Shown piece by piece: positions 45,356 through 52,366 of a DNA stretch of 64,000 nucleotides. Source of the DNA: Bradyrhizobium jicamae (lineage in GTDB: Bacteria; Pseudomonadota; Alphaproteobacteria; Rhizobiales; Xanthobacteraceae); the NCBI RefSeq assembly GCF_018130695.1, contig NZ_JAFCJX010000034.1, positions 28,991-92,990 on the forward strand. The letters are read 5' to 3'. A program made the translations under genes and the position numbers. The notes beneath the pieces are model-generated. The model did no database searches. It was not told where the DNA came from and worked only from the letters and a program-made list of their open reading frames with translations. Numbering within the stretch: position 1 is the stretch's first letter; every line of letters begins with the position of its first letter.

Positions 45356-46066
45356 TTAGCGGCCGGCGTCTTCCACCGCCTTGAGGAGATCGTCGATCTC
45401 CATCCGCTTGCGGAAATCAGGGTCGACGAAGCGCGCCTTCACCATCCCGTCGCGGCCAACCACGAAGGTCGCGGGGATCGGCAATACCCAGCCGTCATTG
45501 CCGTGGAAATCGGAGAAATCAAGGTAGGACAGCAGGCCCTGGATCTCGCTATCGAGCCAGATCGCGAGATTGAGCGACAGCGCGTAGCCGTTGTCGAGAT
45601 CGGTCAGGATCGGAAACGGTGCGCCGGCCTCGGCCTTGAACTGCGACGCATATTTCTGCGTCTCCGGCATGATGCCGACGACCTGCCCACCCCGCTGCTG
45701 GATGCGATCGAGAGCCTTGACGACGGCGCCGACATTGATCCGGCAATACGGGCACCAGTGCCCTCGGAAGAACATCGCAATCACCGGCCCCTGTTGCAGC
45801 AGTGCCGGAAGCGTGACGAGCCGGCCGCGGTCGTCCGGCAGCATGAAGGGCGGCATCGCCTCACCCGGCCGCGGCGCGCTTTCGCCACCACCATTCTGCT
45901 TGAGCCGCCCGACCAGGCGGTCGACGGCTTCGCTGTAGGCCGGGAAGATGTCGCGTCCGGCCGCGGCATAGGCTTCGAGCCGTTCGCGCAGCGAGCCTTC
46001 CATGTCGCGACAATGCAGGAAAGCCTGCCTGAGGCGTTCGGCATTGGCTGGCGTGAGCTGCGTCAT
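45356..46066 (-). CDS. AhpC/TSA-type peroxiredoxin
   Basis: A 236-residue thioredoxin-fold protein. After a helical N-terminal extension (about 1-65), the redox centre FFRGHWCPYCRINV places Cys105 and Cys108 as a CxxC pair, and TFVVGRDG follows. CxxC rather than a lone peroxidatic Cys suggests a thiol peroxidase or oxidoreductase of the PRX-like2 kind. No signal peptide. It lies 85 bp after the small exported protein gene, in the same direction, so the two may form an operon. Confidence 0.88.
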   Translation of the reverse strand: MTQLTPANAERLRQAFLHCRDMEGSLRERLEAYAAAGRDIFPAYSEAVDRLVGRLKQNGGGESAPRPGEAMPPFMLPDDRGRLVTLPALLQQGPVIAMFFRGHWCPYCRINVGAVVKALDRIQQRGGQVVGIMPETQKYASQFKAEAGAPFPILTDLDNGYALSLNLAIWLDSEIQGLLSYLDFSDFHGNDGWVLPIPATFVVGRDGMVKARFVDPDFRKRMEIDDLLKAVEDAGR

Positions 46067-46151
46067 TTCAGGCTCCGACGGACGAGTTGGGGACGATCTT
46101 ATTTTCCGGCGCAGGCCGCCCGCAAGGGGCAGCCTGCACCTTTGGCCGCGA

Positions 46152-46436
46152 TCAGTTGATGTAGAAATTGCCGGTCGGATCGAGCCGACCCGACGCTGAA
46201 TAGAGCTCGCCATTGTTCATGAAGAAGACGGTGTTGTGCGGCACCTTGGTGGCGTGCTTCATCATGGTCTCGTTGTTCTTCTCGGTCGACGCCATCGCCA
46301 TCGCGGACATCTTGCCGGGGCCGGCATACATGTAGGCCATGCCGGATTTGAATTCCCACGCGGCCTGCGCGAGGGCCGAGGTGGCGACGACGGCAAGAGC
46401 CGCAGCGGCGATCAGGATCTTGGAACGGGTGGTCAT
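46152..46436 (-). CDS. Small exported protein, methionine-rich
   Basis: A 94-residue protein with a Sec signal (SKILIAAAALAVVATSALAQ). The mature part (about 70 residues) has many Met residues (GMAYMYAGPGKMSAMAMAS, ETMMKHATKVPHNTVFFMNN) and no Cys. The Met content could suit metal binding or oxidant scavenging, which is inference. AGGGAGC fixes the start. It is divergent from the DUF302 gene with two CGATAGC sites between. Confidence 0.8.
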   Translation of the reverse strand: MTTRSKILIAAAALAVVATSALAQAAWEFKSGMAYMYAGPGKMSAMAMASTEKNNETMMKHATKVPHNTVFFMNNGELYSASGRLDPTGNFYIN

Positions 46437-46528
46437 GGGGGCTCCCTGGGATGGACGCCCGCCAATCGGGCGCGTCTCCATCAAGGGACAGCCTGCCTTC
46501 ACAATGAAATGCCGATCCCCAATCGGTT

Positions 46529-46571
46529 CGATAGCCGCCGTGCATCGCGCGCCGATAGCGGCGGGCTATCG
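46529..46571. promoter_or_regulatory. LysR-type box 2 with an upstream half-site
   Basis: CGATAGC-GGCGG-GCTATCG (46553-46571) has perfect 7-bp arms and T-N11-A geometry. A lone CGATAGC half-site starts 24 bp upstream at 46529. The box lies 79 bp before the DUF302 start and is 116 bp from the divergent exported-protein start. The bases after it, AGTC-G-AGAGC, recur at box 3. Confidence 0.7.
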
Positions 46572-46650
46572 AGTCGAGAGCAGCTTCGCATTTCCTCTCC
46601 TCGGTTCGAATCGCCATCCTGCGCGGAATGTCAACGCACAGGAGAAAGCC

Positions 46651-47142
46651 ATGCCCCGCTTCGCCATTCGCCAGCTCGCAACGCTCTGCGCGCCGCTGCT
46701 GCTCGTTCTCGCCCTGGTCTCGAGTTCGCCCTCGGCCCGGGCCGACAGCGATGACGGCGTGGTCCGCGTCAAGAGCGCGGTCCCGATGATGGAGGCGATC
46801 GCCCGCATCAAGGCCGACATCGCCGCCAAGGGGATCAAATTCTTTTCCGAGATCGATCAATCGAAACTCGCGGCCGATGCCGGGATCAAGCTGCGGCCGT
46901 CGACGCTGCTGGTGTTCGGCAATCCGCCGCTCGGCACTCAATTCATCACCTCGAACCCCAATGCCGGGCTCGATTGGCCGGTGCGGCTCTTGCTGACGCA
47001 GGACGACAATGGCGATGTCTGGGCGGTCTGGACCGATTTCCAGTGGATCGCCCGCCGCCACAACATCCATGACCGCGAAGCGCAGTTCAAGATGGCGACG
47101 TCGGTGGTGCAATCGATCACTTCGACGATCGCAACCAAGTAA
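46651..47142 (+). CDS. Exported DUF302-family protein
   Basis: A 163-residue protein. The signal peptide (LCAPLLLVLALVSSSPSARA) precedes a DUF302 fold with VPMMEAIARIKADIAAKGIK and PSTLLVFGNPPLGTQFITSN. Family members are small alpha/beta proteins of unknown role, often near thiol or stress genes. AGGAGA fixes the start. The FAD oxidoreductase follows 77 bp downstream on the same strand. Confidence 0.87.
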   Translation: MPRFAIRQLATLCAPLLLVLALVSSSPSARADSDDGVVRVKSAVPMMEAIARIKADIAAKGIKFFSEIDQSKLAADAGIKLRPSTLLVFGNPPLGTQFITSNPNAGLDWPVRLLLTQDDNGDVWAVWTDFQWIARRHNIHDREAQFKMATSVVQSITSTIATK

Positions 47143-47219
47143 CGCCGCCTCGGCCTGGCGCGTAGAATGATCGGGTCGCATCACGGATGCGGCCCGACAG
47201 CCCGTTGGAGGATCGAGCC

Positions 47220-48578
47220 ATGAAACCGGAACCATTCGACGTCGTGATCCTTGGCGGTGGCAATGCCGGCATCGGCGTTACCGGCCCGACGCGCCGCGCC
47301 GGAATGTCGGTTGCGATGATCGAGGGTGACCTGCTGGGCGGCACCTGTCCCAACCGCGGCTGCACGCCCAAGAAGGTGCTGGTCGCGGCCGGCCATGCCC
47401 TGCACGAGATCGAACGTGCCTCCATGCACGGCATCACGGTCGGCAAACCGAGGCTCGACTGGGCCGCGCTGATCGATCGCGAGAAGGATTTGATCAAGGA
47501 CATCCCGGCCAACCTCGCGCGGTCGATGGCCCATCGCAATGTCGAGGTCATCAGGGGCTATGGCGCCTTTGCCGGCCCGAACGCGATCCGCGTCAACGAT
47601 CGCCTGCTGGAAGCCAAACATATCGTGATCGCCACCGGATCGAAGCCGCGCCCGCTGCCGATTCCCGGCGCCGAGCACATGATCACCTCGGATGACATGC
47701 TGAGCGAGCGGACGCTGCCGGCCTCGGTGATCTTCATCGGCGGCGGCGTGATCTCGCTGGAGTTCGGTCATGTCTACGCCCGTGCCGGCGCCGGGGTCAC
47801 CATCCTGGAGGCACTGCCGCAACTGCTGCCGGCCATGGACGGCGACGCCGTTGCGCAGCTGCAAGCTGAAAGCGAGCGGATCGGCATCCGCATCAAGACC
47901 AGCGTCAGCGTCAAGCGGATCGAACCGGCCGACGGACGGCTGCGTGTCGTCTACGTTCACGATGGTATCGAACAGACAGCCCTTGCCGACCGCGTGGTCA
48001 ATGGCGCCGGACGCATCGCCAATGTCGATCGGCTCGATCTTGCCGCCGGCCAAGTCGTGCACGACAACGGCCGCGTCAGCGTCGACCGCTATCTGCGCTC
48101 GACCTCGAATCCGCTCGTCCATGTCTGCGGCGATGCGGTGCCGGTCTCGCCACAGCTTTCTCCGATCGCGACCTATGAGGGCGATATCGTCGGCCGCAAC
48201 ATCGTGGACGGACCGACCCACAGCCCCGATTACGCGAGCATGGCGACGTCGGTCTACACTGTGCCGGCGCTGGCTTCGGTCGGGTTGACCGAAGCCGCGG
48301 CGAGGAAAAGCGGCCTCGCCGTCGACGTTCACATCAACGACATGCATGACTGGTTCTCGGCGCGCACCTACGCCGAAACCGTGGCGTGGTCGAAGGTCAT
48401 CGTCGAAAGCGGCAGCGACCGCATCGTCGGCGCGCATTTCGTCGGCCATGACGGCCAGGAGCTGGTCAACCTGCTTGGGCTCGCGATGCGGTTCGGCATC
48501 ACCGCGCGGCAGATCCGGGAGCAGGTCTACGCCTATCCGACCTTCACCTCAGACATCAAGAACATGCTCGGCCGCTGA
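47220..48578 (+). CDS. Class I flavin disulfide oxidoreductase, catalytic His replaced
   Basis: A 452-residue FAD/NAD(P) enzyme. FAD site LGGGNAGIG, redox disulfide Cys43/Cys48 (GGTCPNRGCTPKK), NAD(P) site FIGGGVISLEFGHVYARAG, second FAD motif HVCGDAVPV. The dimerisation domain ends YAYPTFTSDIKNMLGR, so the HPxxxE His-Glu base of glutathione or lipoamide reductases reads Tyr-Pro-Thr-Phe-Thr-Ser-Asp. A standard small-disulfide reductase is thus unlikely; an RclA- or quinone/metal-reductase-like role is possible. GGAGG fixes the start. Box 3 overlaps its stop codon. Confidence 0.87.
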   Translation: MKPEPFDVVILGGGNAGIGVTGPTRRAGMSVAMIEGDLLGGTCPNRGCTPKKVLVAAGHALHEIERASMHGITVGKPRLDWAALIDREKDLIKDIPANLARSMAHRNVEVIRGYGAFAGPNAIRVNDRLLEAKHIVIATGSKPRPLPIPGAEHMITSDDMLSERTLPASVIFIGGGVISLEFGHVYARAGAGVTILEALPQLLPAMDGDAVAQLQAESERIGIRIKTSVSVKRIEPADGRLRVVYVHDGIEQTALADRVVNGAGRIANVDRLDLAAGQVVHDNGRVSVDRYLRSTSNPLVHVCGDAVPVSPQLSPIATYEGDIVGRNIVDGPTHSPDYASMATSVYTVPALASVGLTEAAARKSGLAVDVHINDMHDWFSARTYAETVAWSKVIVESGSDRIVGAHFVGHDGQELVNLLGLAMRFGITARQIREQVYAYPTFTSDIKNMLGR

Positions 48579-48593
48579 TAGCGCGGCGCTATC
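48577..48593. promoter_or_regulatory. LysR-type box 3 (before the cupin gene)
   Basis: GATAGCGC-G-GCGCTATC is a perfect 8-bp dyad that starts within the stop codon of the oxidoreductase, 104 bp before the cupin start. Then comes AGTC-C-AGAGC, as after box 2, and a partial CTATCG repeat. Confidence 0.7.
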
Positions 48594-48696
48594 GAGTCCA
48601 GAGCTATCGGGCATTTCAAGCCGTGCGCAATCTCAATCATGGTGACCTCATCGCCAGCCACATCCGAAGGCCACGGCAGAAACAGAGGAGACCACC

Positions 48697-49179
48697 ATGT
48701 TGAAATCCAGACGTCTGCACACGCTCGGCTTCGCGCTCGCCGCCATCGTCGCGGGTTCGTTCGCCGCCGTATCGACCGCCTCGGCCGGCGAATGCCCCGC
48801 CGGCAAGATGAAGCCCGGCGTCCGCGAGATGGTCGACTATAAGCCGGTCGGCGTCACCGACGTCACGCTCGGTGCGATCGACCTCGAGAAGCAGCCCGCC
48901 CACATCAAGGACCGTGAGCTGCGCTTCCGCAAGCTGACCATCGAGCCCGGCGGCATCGTGCCCTGGCACAGCCATGACGATCGGCCGGCGCTGATCTTCG
49001 TCCAGCAGGGCGAGATCGTCGAATACGCCAGCAACTGCGCCGAGCCGATCGTGCACAAGGCCGGCGACATCCGTCCCGAAGTCTTCGGCACCTCGCACTG
49101 GTGGAAGAACCTCGGCACGGAAACCGTGATCCTCTATGTCGGCGACGTCCGCAAGGATCCGCACGACCACAACATGTGA
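48697..49179 (+). CDS. Exported cupin-domain protein
   Basis: A 160-residue protein with a signal peptide (LGFALAAIVAGSFAAVSTAS, cut after ASA). The cupin motif 1 reads PGGIVPWHSHDDRPALIFVQ with two His and a downstream Glu in QGEIVEY, and motif 2 is around AGDIRPEVFGTSHWWKN. A periplasmic metal-bound barrel is expected; ligand unknown. AGAGGAGA fixes the start. It ends at a terminator and is preceded by LysR-type box 3. Confidence 0.88.
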   Translation: MLKSRRLHTLGFALAAIVAGSFAAVSTASAGECPAGKMKPGVREMVDYKPVGVTDVTLGAIDLEKQPAHIKDRELRFRKLTIEPGGIVPWHSHDDRPALIFVQQGEIVEYASNCAEPIVHKAGDIRPEVFGTSHWWKNLGTETVILYVGDVRKDPHDHNM

Positions 49180-49185
49180 CGCCAT

Positions 49186-49222
49186 CAACGAGCGCTTTGC
49201 CCAAAGCAAAAAGCCCTCGTTG
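49186..49222 (+). terminator. Terminator after the cupin gene
   Basis: CAACGAG and CTCGTTG form the outer stem, with an inner GCTTT...AAAGC pairing, 7 bp after the cupin stop. It separates the cupin from the MFS gene. Confidence 0.6.
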
Positions 49223-49300
49223 CCGGATGTGACGTCCTGAAGTCCGTGCTGCCCCACACGACCAGGCGTCACATCCCTCCTCTTCCAGCGGAGCCGTGCC

Positions 49301-50524
49301 ATGACCGAAATGTCAGCTTCGATGAAAGCCGACGCGACGACGATACATTCGCCCGGCGCGGCGGTACGTTCGCTGGTCATCGGCCTGACCGCCTTCCTGA
49401 CCGTCGTCGACCTGTTCGCGACGCAGGCGATCCTGCCGTCGCTGACCCGGCACTACAACGTGACGCCCGCCGCGATGGGCTTTGCGGTCAATGCCAGCAC
49501 CATGGGCATGGCGATTGCCGGCCTCGTGGTGGGATTTCTCAGCCCGCACATCGAGCGCCGGCGCGGCATTCTGGTCAGCCTGCTTCTGCTCGCAGTACCA
49601 ACGACGCTGCTGGCGAGCGCCCCCGACCTCACCACCTTCACAATCCTGCGCGTGATGCAGGGCCTGTGCATGGCCTCGGCCTTTGCGCTGACGCTGGCGT
49701 ATCTCGGCGAGCAATGCAGCGCGATGGATGCCGGCGGCGCCTTCGCGGCCTATATCACCGGCAATGTCGCAAGCAATCTGGTCGGCCGACTGGTGTCGGC
49801 GGCGGTCGCGGATACATTCGGGCTGGCATCGAACTTCTATTTCTTTGCGTTGCTCAACCTCGCCGGGGCGGCGCTGGTCTATGTCACCATCAAGCGCGCC
49901 CGGCCAATGCACGCGATGCCGACGACCCAGTCGCCGCTGCAAGCCACGATCGCGCACTGGCGCGATCCGGCGCTCCGCGCCGCCTTCGCGATCGGCTTCT
50001 GCATCCTGTTCGCCTTCATCGGCACGTTCACCTTCGTCAATTTCGTGCTGGTGCGCGCGCCGCTGTCGCTCGGCATGATGGATCTCGGCTTCGTCTACTT
50101 TGTGTTCCTGCCGTCGGTGGTGACAACCCTGCTGGCAGGCCGGGCGGTCACACTGGTAGGCATCCGACCGGCCATCTGGGGCGCGCTGGCGGTCGCAGGC
50201 ATCGGCCTGATGCTGCTGCTGAGTTCACATCTTGCTCTCGTACTCGTTGGCATGGTGCTGGTCGGTGTCGGCACGTTCTTCGCGCAAGCCGTTGCGACCG
50301 GTTACGTCGGCAAGGCCGCCCAGGACAATCGCGGTGTCGCGAGCGGGACTTATCTCGCCTGCTATTTCCTCGGCGGCCTTGTGGGGACAGCCGTGCTCGG
50401 CCAGTTGTTCGACCGTTTCGGATGGGTTGCCTGTGTCGCCGGTGTCGCGACTGCACTGGCGGTCGCCGCCTGTCTGACGGCACGCCTTGTGATTACGTCG
50501 TCGTCTTCCGCGTCTCCGGCATGA
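49301..50524 (+). CDS. MFS transporter (YnfM/drug-export type)
   Basis: A 407-residue twelve-span carrier. The loop 2-3 motif is FLSPHIERRRGILVSLLLL, and the opening after a polar tail is LVIGLTAFLTVVDLFATQAI. It resembles DHA1-type exporters such as YnfM. Substrate unknown. GGAG is upstream. Its last 32 bp overlap the end of the converging second MFS gene. Confidence 0.88.
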   Translation: MTEMSASMKADATTIHSPGAAVRSLVIGLTAFLTVVDLFATQAILPSLTRHYNVTPAAMGFAVNASTMGMAIAGLVVGFLSPHIERRRGILVSLLLLAVPTTLLASAPDLTTFTILRVMQGLCMASAFALTLAYLGEQCSAMDAGGAFAAYITGNVASNLVGRLVSAAVADTFGLASNFYFFALLNLAGAALVYVTIKRARPMHAMPTTQSPLQATIAHWRDPALRAAFAIGFCILFAFIGTFTFVNFVLVRAPLSLGMMDLGFVYFVFLPSVVTTLLAGRAVTLVGIRPAIWGALAVAGIGLMLLLSSHLALVLVGMVLVGVGTFFAQAVATGYVGKAAQDNRGVASGTYLACYFLGGLVGTAVLGQLFDRFGWVACVAGVATALAVAACLTARLVITSSSSASPA

Positions 50525-51818
50525 CGAAAAAGATCATCAACAACCCGAGCGCGGCGACGCCGGCCAGTCCCATGAACGCGGTGCTGCTGCCGAGCTTGTC
50601 GCTGACATAGCCGGCCAGCACGGTGCTGAGCGAGGCACCGATGCCGGTGGCGGTGCCGACGATGCCCTGCGCCAGGTTGAAATGGCCGCTGCCGAAGGCG
50701 ACATCGGCGACGATCAAGGGCACCATGACGCTGAACACCGCCGCGGTGATGCCGTCGAAGATTTGAACCACGACCAGCAGATAGGGATCCCGCACGGTCG
50801 CGAACAGCACGCCGCGGACCACCAGCGCGCCGAAAGCGAGCAGCAGCAGCGGCCGGCGGCCGATCTGCTGCGCCTTGCGCCCGACTGAGGGCGAGGTCAG
50901 CGCAACAATCGCCTGCGGCACGATGATGCAGGCCGCGATCAGCACCGGCGCCCATTGGCTCGACCGTGTCGTCACCACGCCCGCCATCAGCGGCAACATT
51001 GCGGCGTTGGCCAGCTGGAACAGCAAGACGCTGCCGGCGAAGATCAAGAGCGGCTTCTGCTTCACCAATGTCCAGATACTGGTCGCTCGCTTGTCCGGCG
51101 TCTCGCGCTTCACTTCGCCATGGGCCTGCGCGATGTCGATCTCGCGTTCGCGGATCCGCGACAGCGCCAGCAATGTCGGGATCGCGAGCAGGAACGTCAC
51201 CAGGAACACCGAGCGGCTCGACAGCAGATAGCCGCAGGCGCCCATCAGCGCCGCGGCCGAGCCATTGCCGAGCGACGCAAAGCGCGCGTTGCGGCCGAGC
51301 CGTTCGCCGATCGCAAGCGGCCCGACCAGGCCGAGGCTGATCGCGGCGATCGCCGGACCCAGCACGCAGCTCGCCAGCGCATGCATCGTTGCAGCCAACG
51401 TCACCACAGGAAAGATCGGCCAGACGGCATAGGCGAGCGCACTGACGCCGATGGTCGCAACCGCAAACCCCGCGACGATCCGCTCCGAACGCGCGGCGTC
51501 GACGATCGCGCCGCCAGGCATTTGCCCGAGCAGCCCGATGATGCCGCCGATCGACAGCACAAAGCCGATCTCGACCTGGGTCCATTTCTGGGTGGTCAGG
51601 TAGACCGCAACGAAGGGACCGAACCCGGTCTGCACGTCGGCGAGGAAGAAGATGAACCAGTCGAGGCCACGCTGGCTTTCGCGCGACGGCGCATGCGGCG
51701 CGTCCGGAGCGGGCTGCTCCGGCGCGAGCGGCGCAACATGGCCGCTGTCGGCTGATCGCTTGCCACGATCGTCGCCAACCGTCTCGAAAGTAGGATTCGG
51801 ACGCGCGACCAGGATCAT
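50493..51818 (-). CDS. MFS transporter with long cytoplasmic N-terminus
   Basis: A 441-residue twelve-span carrier with an unusual 50-residue polar, Pro-rich N-terminus (PLAPEQPAPDAPHAPSRESQ) before the first span (DWFIFFLADVQTGFGPFVAV). Loop 2-3 reads GGAIVDAARSERIVAGFAVA. It is not a paralogue of the converging MFS gene by motif. TAGGGGG precedes the start closely. The PRC-barrel gene lies just 5 bp upstream, so they share a transcript. Confidence 0.87.
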   Translation of the reverse strand: MILVARPNPTFETVGDDRGKRSADSGHVAPLAPEQPAPDAPHAPSRESQRGLDWFIFFLADVQTGFGPFVAVYLTTQKWTQVEIGFVLSIGGIIGLLGQMPGGAIVDAARSERIVAGFAVATIGVSALAYAVWPIFPVVTLAATMHALASCVLGPAIAAISLGLVGPLAIGERLGRNARFASLGNGSAAALMGACGYLLSSRSVFLVTFLLAIPTLLALSRIREREIDIAQAHGEVKRETPDKRATSIWTLVKQKPLLIFAGSVLLFQLANAAMLPLMAGVVTTRSSQWAPVLIAACIIVPQAIVALTSPSVGRKAQQIGRRPLLLLAFGALVVRGVLFATVRDPYLLVVVQIFDGITAAVFSVMVPLIVADVAFGSGHFNLAQGIVGTATGIGASLSTVLAGYVSDKLGSSTAFMGLAGVAALGLLMIFFVMPETRKTTT

Positions 51819-51823
51819 ACCCC

Positions 51824-52300
51824 CTAATGCTCAAAATCCCATGGCTGCAGCTTTCCGGCAGCGCCCAACACGATCAACGGCGTGTCCTCCTTGTATTCCG
51901 GCGCGGCACTCACCTGCTCCTTGGTCAACTCCAGCGTGATGCTGTCGCTCTTGTTGGAAACGCCGGCAAAATGCAGCGCGTTCCAGTCGACCACGATCTT
52001 GCGGCTGCCGACGCCGAGGAAGCCGCCGAAATCGATCACCGCCGCGCGCACGGTGCCGCCGCGATCGACGATGACGTCGACGATGCGGCCCATGTCTTCA
52101 TTCGCCGCACTGCGGACGTCGCGCCCGAGAATGCCATGCGCGTCGCGCGCGCCGATCACGGTGACCGAGGGCGGCGGGGCCGGTTCCTTCTTCTCCGTGG
52201 CCGCGTTGGGCGACGGCGTGGCGGGCGCATCGGCGGCTTTCGCCGGAGCGAACGCCGCAAGCGCCAGCGCGGCGATGGCGATCAGCAGTCTCGAACGCAT
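51824..52300 (-). CDS. Exported PRC-barrel domain protein
   Basis: A 158-residue protein. The signal peptide (LLIAIAALALAAFAPAKA) is followed by a Pro/Ala linker and a PRC-barrel (about 50-120; IGARDAHGILGRDVRSAANE, then MGRIVDVIVDRGGTVRAAVI). Such proteins in Rhizobiales are periplasmic or envelope-associated and of unknown role. GGAGG fixes the start. It is followed 5 bp later by the MFS gene. Confidence 0.87.
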   Translation of the reverse strand: MRSRLLIAIAALALAAFAPAKAADAPATPSPNAATEKKEPAPPPSVTVIGARDAHGILGRDVRSAANEDMGRIVDVIVDRGGTVRAAVIDFGGFLGVGSRKIVVDWNALHFAGVSNKSDSITLELTKEQVSAAPEYKEDTPLIVLGAAGKLQPWDFEH

Positions 52301-52366
52301 GGTACCTCCCCAACAGATTGAGCGCCGCGCGGTCGTCTCAAGCCAGGACGTCCTCAAGCCAAGTCG

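Noticed and set aside
46604..46618. GGTTCGAATC, resembling a tRNA T-loop
   Set aside because: Flanking bases do not form a T stem, and no anticodon arm or acceptor stem can be drawn around it.
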